Source: Mytilisepta virgata
Lineage: Eukaryota; Mollusca; Bivalvia; Mytilida; Mytilidae
Direction: 5' to 3'
Assembly: GCA_028015205.1 (NCBI GenBank)
Contig: CM051512.1
Location: 3,346,755 to 3,410,754, forward strand
DNA: 64,000 bases
Made by a program: the position numbers and the translations under genes. This document shows positions 45,282-56,910 of the stretch, one piece after another. The notes below the pieces were generated by a model. It searched no databases. It saw only the letters and a list, made by a program, of their open reading frames with translations, and was not told where the DNA came from. Numbering within the stretch: position 1 is the stretch's first letter; each line of letters begins with the position of its first letter.

Positions 45282-45648
45282 ATATAGATTCTCTTTCAGG
45301 TACGAGTGAGTTATGGAATTTCTCCACCCGAGATATTTATTTTTTTTATTTTCAACACGGGAGCTTTAGCGCGGGTGTTAAGATCTAAAATTTAACTATC
45401 GAGGGTCAAGAAATTGTATAACTCATGAGTAAATTGAAGGAGAATCTGTTTTTGCTATGATTTTCAACAAAAACCTAAAGAAAATGATGTTGCTACGTAT
45501 TTTGTTTACATGAACGCCATTTCGGAACTTTTCTAGTTTATCTTTCCAATACACGTAAAAAAACGGCGGGAATTCCCATGCAGAAAAGTGGTAAAAAATA
45601 TTATGTATTTTTATCCCACCGATTAAACACTTCAATAATAGGAGAAAG
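45282..45648 (+). mobile_element. Family H repeat (in copy B)
   Basis: It starts TATATAGATTCTCTTTCAGG and ends AATAGGAGAAA. It is a single copy where segment A has two. Confidence 0.75.
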
Positions 45649-45889
45649 AATGTTAACTGTCTGGTTTACAATTAGATTAAACATTCTGTTATATTAATTT
45701 GATGTAATGCATGTGTACGTCTCAACATCGTATGGCACCTAATAACACATGTAATTTGAAATTAAAGGAATCACCGACCATCCGTTTCAGACATCTACTT
45801 TGACGACAAAGATGTATTGAAATCTCTTTATGACAAACAAGATGATTTTTAGTGTGAGTGTTCACATTTCTGGTGATTATAATCAAGGG

Positions 45890-48314
45890 GCCAGTTTCAC
45901 AAAGCTTTCTTAGGACTAAGACATGTCTTAGGATTGTCTTACGACACATCTTAGTCCTAATTCGGTTTCACAAAGTGCTCCTAAATTAGGACATCTCTTA
46001 AAGTTGGTCATAACGGTAGGATGGTCTTAGGATCATAACAACTGTGTCTTTATAGGTTGATGGAATATTTAAAATGATTTAACAACAATGAACATTCAAT
46101 TTATTTATAGGAAGTACGCACGATTTTATCCTTTAACGTTTTTATAACCGATAGTGTCAAATTGAACTCAACTCACTTGTAGAAAAAATGTAGTTATTAT
46201 TATACCCCGCACTTTTCGTCCGACCTTTGTATCCGCAACTCCTCCTAAACTACTGAATTGAATTTGATGAAACTTTCAGAGGATCTTTATTACATGATGC
46301 CATAGTGCACCTCCTATTTTAGATTTTGATCTGATGAATATTTGGAATTACCCATACCAAAACATGTACTTTGACATTCATTGTGATAGGGGTACCATGA
46401 TGCCATCCGCAACTCCTCCTAAACCACTGAATGGAATTTGGTGAAACTTTAAGAGAATGTTTTTTGCATGATGCTATAGTGCGCCTCCTGTTTTAGATTT
46501 TGATCTGACCAATATTTGTGGTTTTCCATACCAAAACATGGACCTTGCCATCCTGTGTGATCATATTCAACTAAGTCAGACATCACGTGACTTTTGTGAC
46601 GTATATAAGCCGCCATTTTGTATTATATTGCCCCATATAAAATGCATAGGTGCTTCAATTAAGTTTAATTTTCTCAGTAACCTGACCCGTTTTCTAACTT
46701 TTGCAAATCAATCCTTGATATTCAAACATATTTCTATCAAACAATGTTGGTCCTAACAGTTTAATTTTTGATTAAATTCCGTCCCTGGAGAATCGTAAAA
46801 AAACGCACCTTTTCTCGTCATTTCCCGTTGACTCAATGCTAAATGTACCGATACCCATGTCTACTTGTACAACAAATAAAGAAATTCCGTAAATAAAATT
46901 CAAACTTTGCAACTCGATTTAGTATATTAAAACACATATCTGGTGAAGAATACTACTTAAAACAGTTTAATTTCAGGGCAAATTACGTCCCACATCGATT
47001 TAAAAAAAGGTGAATTTTTCGGGATTTTTCAAAATGGCGGACGGAATCATTTCATACAGACATAATTTCTTTTTAATCGAGGATGTTATTATAGAATGTT
47101 TACAATATATAAATACCAAAAAAGATAAATTATTAATTTAAAATAAATTAAAATGTTACTTATCTGACATTTGAAATTATATTTCATCTCTGCATTCAAA
47201 TTTGTGATCCCCCACATATACACAGGCCTCTTTATTAAAATGCTGCATTAATTATGAAAAAAATGTAGCGTTAAATATGAAATCACGCTGTCTTGGGTCA
47301 GCAAACGGTTTACCTGTATACATACAATGTACCTGTGTGTTGGAACAATAAACATCCGGACAGTCATGGTACAATATACATGTCAAATCGTTAATTAGTT
47401 ATAATTACCTGAAACACACCATGTTAATTGTGGAGAACAAATTTCTTTACATGTAATTAAAATTACTCAGATAAAAATCAAATCAGGGGATTAAAAAATG
47501 GAAAAAAAAACTTGCACCATAACCCTTTTTTACGTAACGTGTTATTATGTACTTTTGCCAGTTTGTATAATTGGTGATAAATTTCATATTATAAATTAAT
47601 GTCACAATTTAAATCCATGTGAAATGTTACTACATATTTCAAATGAAAAGTACTTTAAAGTGAAGACGATGGGTGCGTGCTATAATCAATACAGAGTTAT
47701 CGAAGTACGATAAATGCCTGGCATGAACGGGACCAGTACAAGATAATTGGGTAACCAGTCAATAAGTCTAAACAGAGTTACATATCCTAATTATGACCGA
47801 TATAGTTGCTTATGAGGGGGTACCAGTAGTGAGCATTACTCACAGCTTTTTTAAAAAATTCATCTCACTGCTGTTGGGGTTTTCCTATCCAAAATATTGA
47901 CATTTCCTTTCATGTATCTTATGTAAGGCAGGGGTATCAAGTAGTGAGCTTTGCTCATAGTATTTCTAGTTTAATTCTTTTTTGCCTTCATTTTGTATTT
48001 TAATTTTCATATGTATATTGGTGTCTAATTAAAATATTATTTATAAGTACCCTTCTTTTGTTTTCTTTGAAAAATCAAGTTTCAAATGATCTAATTAGGG
48101 AATAGTATTCAATACGTTTAGCAATATTAGGGAAACACATACTAAATTTATATTAGTTTTCATAAATATTTAACTTCCGACACGTTCTGACATCTTTGCT
48201 AAGATCATCCTAAGACAGCTTCGAGACGAGGTCTAAGGTGTGTCCTAAGATAGTCATATGATGATCCTAAGGTATATCTTATGACAGGTCTTAGGATAGC
48301 TTTGTGAAACCGGC
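45890..48314. mobile_element. TIR transposon, family T, copy in segment B, interrupted
   Basis: It has the same termini as 42154-43321 (GCCAGTTTCACAAAGC and GCTTTGTGAAACCGGC). The nested TTATACCCC element is also present and is itself broken by the insertion at 46561-47815. Confidence 0.75.
46561..47815 (+). mobile_element. 1.25-kb insertion with weak inverted termini and a promoter-like left end
   Basis: It is absent from the paralogous position near 42831. The ends TCATATTCAACTA and TAGTTGCTTATGA are imperfect inverted repeats. Near the left end lie CACGTGAC, TGACGTATATAAG (CRE-like plus TATA box) and GCCGCCATTTTG (YY1-type, minus strand); TTCAAAATGGCGG recurs near 47027. No long frame is seen. 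It could be a DNA transposon or a solo LTR-like unit; a target duplication could not be settled. Confidence 0.55.
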
Positions 48315-48707
48315 ATAAGTTTTGTATGTTCAAATTCGGTTTAGAATGCTATGTCATGTATCTGGTGTTTTGTTTTTTTAATTTGTATTATCATTTTGGT
48401 CTTATACTTTTAGCATTTTGTTAAAATTTCTCAGGCCACACCAAATTGATTTTTTGTTATTTGGATTTCGCCGCTTTGTTAGGACTTTGTAAATTTTAAG
48501 AATTTTTTTTAAGCTTCATTTTGCAAAGCTGCTTAAAATTCCCCCAGAATTCTTCATTTTTCAAGAAATTAAAAATAAAGTGTTCTTTCTCTCCAAAAAT
48601 TTGGTGAAAAATAATGATTTTTCATTTTTTGCAATATTTTATTAAAAAAAATGTGTGCCACGCGTATATTTGATCTTCGACGAAAAAAATAATCCTCAAG
48701 AAAATAA

Positions 48708-49262
48708 TTGCCTATTGACCATGACATCTCTTTAAATGCGTTATTGCCGTACATACAAAAACCTTTAGGACTACATCACATTCGAACTAAACTATATTCC
48801 ATTTCTTTGTGTAAGCTTAGCTTACTCCACAAAAAAGCAATGGAGCAACAAATTAAGAATTTTAATTCAGCTGAATACAAACTCGCTGCTGTGGTATATC
48901 GGATATTGCTTCTCACAGATTATTCAAACCAGTTCGCATCCATAGCGACGAATCTCACCAAAGGTCGTTCCTTAAAGTTCACTTTGTTAATAAAGGCTTG
49001 GACGCTATAAATCTCAGCAATATCCTTCAACACAAAACAGTAAAATCTAAAATTCCTCCACATTTCAAAGACCAAACTGTTCCACTTATTTCTTATTCTT
49101 ATACAAAACCCATTGCAACCAAGATTTTCAATTACAAACGGGCATTGCGGGACCTCAAGTCTAAACCCCCTGACTGCTCCTGTTCGACATCTCCATTTAA
49201 TTATAGTCCTGTGGGTCATGTTATCACTGGGGATCTCAATCTAGGCGAATTTTTCTACCACT
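48708..49262 (+). pseudogene. PLE N-terminal/linker fragment with CxC motif
   Basis: One frame (to about 48990) reads LAAVVYRILLLTDYSNQFAS and LTKGRSLKF. After a one-base shift the next reads VNKGLDAINLSNILQHKTV, SKIPPHFKDQTVPLISYSYT, FNYKRALRDLKSKPPDCSCS and SPFNYSPVGHVITGDLN. This is the region that precedes the reverse transcriptase in the same element class as 1-1044. The CSC in PPDCSCSTS is the CxC signature. Homology is lost after GDLN and the frame stops at 49261-49263, so reverse transcriptase motifs are absent. The fragment abuts the right edge of duplicated segment B. Confidence 0.65.
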
Positions 49263-49504
49263 GAATTTTCATTTTAAAAAATGTGTGTAGATTTTCTTCT
49301 AGATTTTCCGCAAAATTAATTTAACCCCCTTTTGGAAATTTACATTTTCCACCACTTCAAGGTTTATCCAAATTTCAAAACGAGACGTATTAGATCAAGA
49401 AATGAAGTACAAACCAATGTTGCCCTAATACTTAAGTATCTTTAAGAAATTACCAAGATATTTGGTTCCGAACTCGTGTATCGTTACTTTTGTTGACTAG
49501 TATA

Positions 49505-50120
49505 TTATTATCGAAAAATAAATAGAACACGAAACGGTAACATATATATTATCGGAAAAAAATAGGACACGAAACGGTAACATATATTATCGAAAAATAA
49601 ATAGAACACGAAACGGTAAGTTATTATCGAAAAATAAAAGAACACGAAACGGTAACATATTAATATCGAAGAATAAATCGAACAAGAAACGGTAACATAT
49701 TATTATCGAAAAATAAATAAACCACAAAAGGGTAACGTATTATTATCGAAAAATAAATAGAACACAAAAGGGTAACATATATATTATCGAAAAATAAATA
49801 GAACACGAAACGGTAATATATTATTATCGAAAAATAAAAAGAACACAAAACGGTAACATATATATTATCGAAAAATAAATAGAACACAAAAGGGTAACAT
49901 ATATATTATCGAAAAATAAATAGAACTCGAAACGGTAATATATTATTTTCGTAGAATAGAACACGAAACGGTAACATATATATTATCGAAATATAAATAT
50001 AACACGAAGCGGTAACATATATATTATCGAAAAATAAAAAGAACACGAAACGGTAATATATTATTATCGAAAAATAAAAAGAACACGAAACGGTAACATA
50101 CTATTATCGAAAAATAAAAT
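49505..50120 (+). repeat. ~40-bp tandem array, 16 units
   Basis: The unit core is TATCGAAAAATAAATAGAAC followed by ACGAAACGGTAACATATA; individual units run from about 34 to 42 bp. Variants swap CGAAACGG for CAAAAGGG and CATATATA for ATATATTA, and these subtypes alternate. Minus-strand translation is repetitive and not a gene. Confidence 0.9.
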
Positions 50121-50159
50121 ACAAATCGGTAACCATCTTTTGTAACTAATGTTTAATGA

Positions 50160-51530
50160 TTCCTACGTTATCTTTATATTGTACCGATCATTTCCTACGT
50201 CTGCATTTGAAAAAAATTACGTGGTGATAACAAAATAATAAAATAACAATAATTCTCCCTAAAATTGTGATACATTACTATAAATAACTTTTACTTTTTA
50301 CAGATAAAATTATTCAAAGTCAGCTTCATATTGTGAAATTAAAACTTTATAATTATAGTTTTTGTTTCTTTATCATCATCGCATTTTGGAAGAAATTTTG
50401 GGTATTTTGTTGTCGCCCCCGTTTGTCTGTCCATCTGTTCGCCACTTTCTTGTGACCTGCGTGTAAATACAGTGTATGTATATGCACAGTAAGGTTTTAA
50501 TATTTTGATTTTCGAAAATTGGGGTTTATATTCAAACATATAATCGTAAATCTGGTGGACATGACTACAACGTGTGAGGATAGTTGCCGTTTCCGAATGC
50601 CCCTATGTACATGTATATTTATATTTATTAATTGTTATTGTTTTTGTTGTTTTAGTTTATTTATTTTAATTCGTATTTATTTGCATCAAATCGGCAATGT
50701 AAGTTCGGCAAACTGGGAATCGGGTTGAAGAACCGAAATCAGAAAAAGTCGGCAATGTGAGACTCGGCAATTCAGGATTCAGGAATTTGGAATTTTACCA
50801 TTATATTATAACTTTTAAATTAATTTCTTGTTGGATATATCTGGCCCTAAACATTGAAAACAATAAAACGTTAGAAGAGCGCCGCCGAGGCCAACAATCA
50901 GACAAAGAAAATGTTTCCTTCAGAATCGTAATGACTTTTTTAGGCAAGGCTTAAAATACATACACAAGTATGAACATGAATTCTGTGATTTAAAAAAAAT
51001 AATATCATGTTTCATAATGCTCTTGAAAATTGGAGACAATATCCTTTATAACAAATATATGTGAGCAGTAAGACAAACAATAAAATGTAAGCATTTAAGT
51101 TAAAAAGCTAAAATTAATTATACAACGGAAGACATTTCCATTTACGAACAGACACATTTCCTGGGATTAATACAGCCAATTTTTTCGTTTAATTTTCAAC
51201 ATTCAATGAAAGGAAGTTTTCTATTATTGTCGTTGCATGCTTGTGATTATTGTGATGTCTGTTTTTAACATTTTAATTATATATTTTACTTTTTATTCAT
51301 TTCCGCGTTCGTGCTATGCCAACGTGACATGAACATTAAATTTGATTTAAGGTATTGTTTTTCGTGGATAATCATATTTTTAATTTTCCGTCTTGCGAAA
51401 ACTTAAATTAAAATAAGTATTCTTTTCCTACGACATGTTTACAAGAGAGAATCAGATTATAAGGTTGATGTAAACAAATTCATTTGGTTGTCATAAAAAG
51501 ACAACTACAGCTATGTTTGACGACAGCTTC
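50160..51530. other. Intergenic with a repeat trace
   Basis: 50400-50530 resembles the diverged repeat at 27800-28165. A short reiteration of TCGGCAA occurs at 50690-50770. No gene is supported. Confidence 0.4.
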
Positions 51531-51536
51531 AGGATT

Positions 51537-51655
51537 TTTTAGTTTTCAGTGTTTATTTGTTGTGCTTGTGGTTGTTCATTTGTATTCCTGGGTTTGTCTA
51601 TCTAATTGGTTGCATTTTTTTGGTTTGCTCCTTAGGTATATTTGACCTCTTTATA
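51537..51655 (+). mobile_element. PLE tail fragment, type A
   Basis: It runs from TTTTTAGTTTTCAGTG to CTCCTTAGGTATATTTGACC. It lacks the GGAGCACC part. Confidence 0.65.
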
Positions 51656-51720
51656 TATATTATTTTTATTGCAGTTAATATAAAATTCCTAGATTGATTG
51701 CGTGTTTATGCGTATCATTG

Positions 51721-52075
51721 AATCTAGATCATGATCGTGTTTTAATTTAGTTCACCTAACTGAGTAAAAAATGTGTACCCTTTAATCTAGATCATGATCT
51801 TGTCTTAATTTAGTTCACCTGAGTAAAAAATGTGTACCCTTTAATCTAGATCATGATCATGTCTTAATTTAGTTCACCTGAGTAAAAATTTGCATCCTTG
51901 AATCTAGATCATAATCTTGTTTTAATTTAGTTCACCTAACTGAGTAAAAAATTTGTACCCTTGAATCTAGATCATGATCTTGTCTTAATTTAGTTCACCT
52001 AACTGCGTAAAAAATGTGTACCCTTTAATCTGGTCATACTCTTGTCTAAATCTACCCCACCTAACTGCGTATAAA
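51721..52075 (+). repeat. 58-63-bp tandem repeat, 6 units
   Basis: Units start at AATCTAGATCATGATCTTGT-like sequence at 51721, 51784, 51843, 51901, 51964 and 52027 (the last degraded). Two units lack a TAAC indel. Each contains the palindrome-like TCTAGATCATGATC. Confidence 0.9.
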
Positions 52076-52246
52076 GTAGATTTCGTCCTCTCTTGTTTTA
52101 TATTAAAGTCTATTTTTGTTCTGTATTAAAGTTTTTGGGATAATCGTTTTGTAGAGGTGGGTTTGTAATCACATTTATTCAAGAATATTTTGTACGTAGA
52201 ATGATTTTTGTTTCGAAGTGCTTTTCTATTGAATAAAATTCTTTGA

Positions 52247-52346
52247 TACCAATTTTGATGCACAACAACATTTCTTCGATTTTCGACTCATCAGTTGTGC
52301 TCAAGACCTAAAATGTTGAAAACCAAAAACAACAATCCAAACTCGA
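52247..52346 (-). repeat. Dispersed repeat family R, partial
   Basis: GATACCAATTTTGATGCACA, then CGACTCATCAGTTGTGCTC and AATGTTGAAAACCAAAAACA. Confidence 0.65.
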
Positions 52347-52397
52347 TTATTCACGTCACATGTGTTTGACTTCGATGAAAGCTTACTCCATTAATTG

Positions 52398-52618
52398 TAT
52401 AAAAAATAGCAATCCAAAGATACTAATATTAGATATAGTAAATTTATACGACGCATTTCAAGGAGTTACCTCTCATCAGCAGCATTAAAACCGAAACATT
52501 TGGAAGACCAAAAACCAAACTTATTTTAAACAAAAAGTACTCATAACCAAAAATACCGAAATAGGAAGCCAAATTTCAGCTAAGGAGATCTACCATGTGC
52601 AATACAAGGAATGAATCC
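52398..52618 (+). repeat. Inverted repeat pair, left member
   Basis: Its reverse complement is 55516-55741 over about 220 bp. Landmarks are AGCAATCCAAAGATACTAAT, GCATTTCAAGGAGTTACC and GGAGATCTACCATGTGCAAT. No coding frame of note. Confidence 0.75.
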
Positions 52619-53237
52619 TTAGTATTTCTATTATTTTTGAATTTTGCTAAATACTGGTAATTTCTGTAACAAATCAATGAATAAATCATGTCAGACAAGT
52701 CTGACGACTGGGTTGGTGAATACCATGTAAAACCATGTTTGATGTCTAACGATCAAAACAGGTTGAAATTGTTCTGCCTTAGGTAAAAATTACTCGTGGT
52801 ATTTTCTTGTAATCTTATAGTCAAAAGATAATATTGGTTTAAAAAAAAATTAGGAAAATGGTTTATAACGTCACAGTCAAATCTGCCTGTTATAGAGAGT
52901 GTAATTTTAAAAGCTTTGTTCTCATGACAGTGAAATTTTCACAGTGCCATTTACAGACAACAGGTGCCCTTTAAAGCGGGATTTATCTTATAAGAATAAA
53001 ATGAAAAGTGTCATATAAGATAACATTAATTTGGTTATAATGTTAAGTTTAGATCTGAAGTAGATATCATCAAATGAACACCAGATCGACAAATGCAGAC
53101 ACATATGTATCACATATCTCTTTAATGTCGATGTCGGCAATAAGACTCCACTTAAAGTGAGGATTATTTAGAGAAATAATATCGTTTCTATAGCGAAAAC
53201 GTAAAAATCAAATATCTAGAATAATTTCTTTTCTTTA

Positions 53238-53441
53238 AGTAAAGTCAAGAAATACCAAAGGGATATTCGAAGGAGAGAAAAATCGTAACAACTGACAAAC
53301 TCCTTAGAACAACGAAGACCAGACCAAAACAATACATGCACTACAATTAAAAACTAAAAACATATGAACAACATGGACCTCACCAAAAAACCGGACTCAG
53401 GTGCTCCGGAAGAGTAAGCAGTCTCTGCTTCCTGCAGGACA
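53238..53441 (-). mobile_element. PLE tail fragment, type B
   Basis: AAGTAAAGTCAAGAAATACC to GTCTCTGCTTCCTGCAGGAC. A break follows immediately and no coding sequence remains. Confidence 0.75.
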
Positions 53442-53606
53442 ATAATATAGCACATCCTAGATTTCTATGAAAACCAAAACAGACCGAAGGACGAGTGGTT
53501 CATAGTTCGCCTTCATTGTTATTTATATAGCGTATATTTTATAAAAACATACATCCATACGAAAATAAGGATAGATCAACAGAAAAGTGGTACATAGTTT
53601 GTCTCT

Positions 53607-53760
53607 ATGAGGAACCAGAGTGAGTTATCTTTTCCTAACCAATGTAGGTAAGGGAGATAATAAATTTGTCTCCCTTTTAGCCTCAGGACAAAAGGGAGAG
53701 AATTTAATTATCTCTCTTACCTACATTTGTTAGGAAAAGATAACTCACTCTGGTTCTTTA
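53607..53760. mobile_element. Palindromic MITE, copy 2 of 2
   Basis: The same foldback as 4087-4241, with better-preserved outer arms (GAGGAACCAGAGTGAG against CTCACTCTGGTTCTT). Confidence 0.8.
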
Positions 53761-53902
53761 CTGGAAAACGTAATGGATTATTTCCTTACACAAAATCATT
53801 TGATGTAAAGTGAAAATTCAAATCAGCAGCTGTAACAGAAAAGTTACACTGCAAGGGTGTATGGAAATACATATTTTGTTGAATACTACGTATAAAAAAA
53901 CA

Positions 53903-54014
53903 ATTTTTCTTTTTGTTTTGGTTTTCAACATTTTAAGCCTTGAGCACAACTGATGAGTCGTAAATCGACGAAATGTGCACATCTTAGTTTGCATCAAAAT
54001 TGGTATCAAAAATT
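53903..54014 (+). repeat. Dispersed repeat family R, partial
   Basis: It has TTTTGTTTTGGTTTTCAACA, GATGAGTCGTAAATCGACGA and GCATCAAAATTGGTATCAAA. Confidence 0.65.
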
Positions 54015-54329
54015 TTTATTTTTAATGTAGAAACTTCAACGATTATTTTTTTACATAATTGTGTATTCTCCCTATACGTTATGTTCCATAATGTGTAGAA
54101 AACAAAAGAACCGCGTTTTAGCAAATTCTCTTAAATTATTTCTTTATTTTTAAATTACGTGATACGTGTGTAATCACTACAAATTGGATCGACGTTTAAA
54201 TTTGCTGTTAAATAATAGAAGATAATATTATATAGAAATTGTCGGAGTTGTATCAGAATATTGCGTTAGAATCTACTAGAATAACTATTTCTTGTGATCA
54301 TTCAACACTATTTACCATGTTTATTTATA

Positions 54330-54710
54330 TTTCTCCTATTCCTGACGTGTTTAATCGGTGGGATAAAAATACATAATATTTTTAACCACTTCCCGGTGAT
54401 TAAATTTCTACATGGGAATTACCACCCTTTTTCTACAGTTATTAGAACGATAAACTAGAGAAGTCCCGAAATGACGTCTATGTAAACAAACTTCATAACA
54501 ACGACATTTTTTTAAGGCTTTTGTCGAAAATCATAGGAGAAACAGATTCTCCTTCAAGTTACTCGTGAGTTATGGAATTTCTCCACCCTCAATAGTTAAA
54601 TTTTAGATTTTAACGCGCTCGCTAAAGGCTCGCGTGTTGAAAATCGAAAATTTAACTATCTCGGGTGGAGAAATTCCATAACTCATTCCTACGTGAAGGA
54701 GAATCTATAT
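54330..54710 (-). mobile_element. Family H repeat, full copy
   Basis: An intact head hairpin (the GTTATGGAATTTCTCCACCC arms near 54568 and 54662) and body. It shows the uninterrupted state of the site where the 7790-9093 copy has its insertion. Confidence 0.8.
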
Positions 54711-54959
54711 TTGTAACCTATAATATATCAACATGTAGACAGCATATTCTGATCTAAATGTCATACGATTGCTTAATTCTGACGTGAACAGAACAAATAA
54801 CAGGAAATCGGATATCTATCAGGGGAATTATTTACAAAGACAACATTTCCTAGAAATTATCTTTACACGAATTGATGTCCGTCTGAAATTTCATAATTGA
54901 TTAAAATAAAGAACGTCATTAACCTTTCAACACGTAGATTATCAGTTTGGGCCACACTT

Positions 54960-55260
54960 GAGGTGAGGCGTGTTTTACGCCGATCTTAATAGATAAGAAT
55001 TTCCAGTTCTTTGTCTGCATGAGGATGTTTCTGATGGACCTTTATCTAGCTTTTCTTCACCTTAAAAAAATAATAAGACAGCCAAGATATAGCCAAAAAG
55101 GCTCTTACTAAGTTAAAAAGAATTTTTCTGTTGCAGAAGGGACGTTCTCTCTGGATATTTCGCTGGTTTCCTCCACCAATTAAAAATAGTTGGAAAAAAC
55201 AACATAGCTAAGTGCACTGTGATTGGTGTAAAATTCCAAATGAACTTAGCCAATCAATAT
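54960..55260 (+). mobile_element. Decayed SINE related to 36752-37016
   Basis: It shares ACGCCGATCTTAAT, GTTCTCTCTGGATATTTCGC, TTTCCTCCACCAAT and GGTGTAAAATTCCAAATGAAC-like segments in order. The tRNA-like head is unrecognisable and an insertion separates the parts near 55030-55130. Confidence 0.5.
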
Positions 55261-55515
55261 CTGATTTTTGGAGGAAACCATCCAAAATTTATTACAAGTC
55301 TGTACATTTTAAGTAGTAATTAGTCCATTATGGTTCAAGCTTTTGGCCGAATAAAATCTATACATACCTCCACTACTAGGGCACGGATACGGACGAAACT
55401 GGAACTTCCGGGAAGTTTGCATATCTAACAACTTCACATTTGTTTGTGGTGATGTCATATGTGAACAATTACGCAGAAATTAGTGACTTCAAAACAACTA
55501 ATGTTGAATTCGTTT

Positions 55516-55741
55516 CATTCCCTGTATTGCACATGGTAGATCTCCTTAGCTGAAATTTGGCTTCCTATTTCGGTATTTTTGGTTATGAGTACTTCTTGTT
55601 TAAAATAAGTTTGGTTTTTGGTCTTCCAAATGTTTCGGTTTTAATGCTGCTGATGAGAGGTAACTCCTTGAAATGCGTCGTATACAGCATAGTATAAATT
55701 TACTATATCTAATATTAGTATCTTTGGATTGTTATTTTTTA
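55516..55741 (-). repeat. Inverted repeat pair, right member
   Basis: Reverse complement of 52398-52618. The 2.9 kb between the members contains two MITEs, a PLE tail and a SINE relic. Confidence 0.75.
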
Positions 55742-56194
55742 TTACAATAATTCGGGCATTTCAGCAGTGGTAGGAAATGACTGTTTACCACTGTCGTCAT
55801 AACTGCCGTCATAACTGCCGGAAACAACAGGTAGTTGATTACTACTTACTTTATTTTAAGGAAATATTCGCAAAAACGACTTGCAGTTAAAAAAAAACAC
55901 GGAATATAATAACAAGCCAGTCCTTTATTCAGTTTTGTCATGTCTGTGGATTATACGGACATTAATCTCAATTAATACCATTACTTGTAACCCGTTAAAT
56001 TATGGTTTTATGATAAGAAAACGATGTTTTGACATTTAATTAAATATCTTATTTTGTGGTTTTCACGTCAAACTCACGTAAAAATAAAACTCGAAAGCAA
56101 AATATCATTTTTACGTTTAAATTCTGTTCTTTTTTCATCATTTTAGTGCTTTCATTTTAAATTTATTGTTACAAAAATGTTAAATTTTGTGTTA

Positions 56195-56603
56195 TTATAA
56201 AAAACCTATTAATTAGACACCAATATACATACGGAAATTGAAATACAAAATGAAGGGGTTAAAAGAATGAAATAATAACTACATTTTTTCTACAGGTGAG
56301 TTGATTTCAATTTGTCACCGTGTCCCTTATAAAAAGGTTAAAGGATAAAATCATGCATGCTTGCTATAAATACATCGAATGTTTACTGTTGTTAAATAAG
56401 TTCACACATTCCGTCAACCTATAAAGACACAGTTATGATCCTCAGACCATCATAAGACACATTCCCTGTAGTCCTAACTTTATGACCAACTTTAAGAGAT
56501 TTCCTAAGTAAGGACCACTTTGTGAAACCGACTTAGGTCTAAGATATGTCGTAAGACAATTCTAAGACATGTCTTTGTCCTAAGACAGCTTTGTGAAACT
56601 GGC
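56195..56603 (-). mobile_element. TIR transposon, family T, short copy without nested element
   Basis: The right end is AGCTTTGTGAAACTGGC, and homology with segment A runs across AAAATGTAGTTATTA directly into TTTCATTC on the minus strand. This is the empty site of the 42472-42977 element. The other terminus is lost. Confidence 0.7.
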
Positions 56604-56812
56604 CTCGGGTTTCCATATATTGTGAACATTAATGCCCAAGGTCTTAGGTCTGCTGCTAATCCTTGTTTAAAGAAATAAACATTTACAGTAACTTACATGT
56701 ATATGTATATTTTTCTATGTTTGTTAAACTTTAAAGTCTATGTAAAAGTTATTATTATACCTCAGTATGTTTTTTATATATAAAAATCAAGACAATAATT
56801 TTACTATTTGTT

Positions 56813-56889
56813 TACCGGTGAGTAGTTTCCAAAACTAATCACCGGATATTACTGGCCGGTGATTAGTACTGGAAACTATTGAGCGGTGA
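56813..56889. repeat. Palindrome 7
   Basis: AGTAGTTTCCAAAACTAATC and GATTAGTACTGGAAACTATT form arms around CACCGGATATTACTGGCCGGTG. Confidence 0.7.
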
Positions 56890-56910
56890 AGTGTTTCGGT
56901 ATAATAAAAC

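Larger units (their letters stand above)
44128..48709 (+). repeat. Segmental duplication, copy B
   Basis: It matches copy A along its length. It differs by one missing family H repeat, an extra 490 bp at 44552-45040 that includes a family X copy, and a 1.25-kb insertion at 46561-47815. Confidence 0.85.

Noticed and set aside
49660..49887. Repetitive membrane-like frame on the minus strand
   Set aside because: It is the 40-bp array read in a frame without stops.
49505..50120. CRISPR-like array
   Set aside because: The units are continuous tandem copies without unique spacers and the context is eukaryotic.
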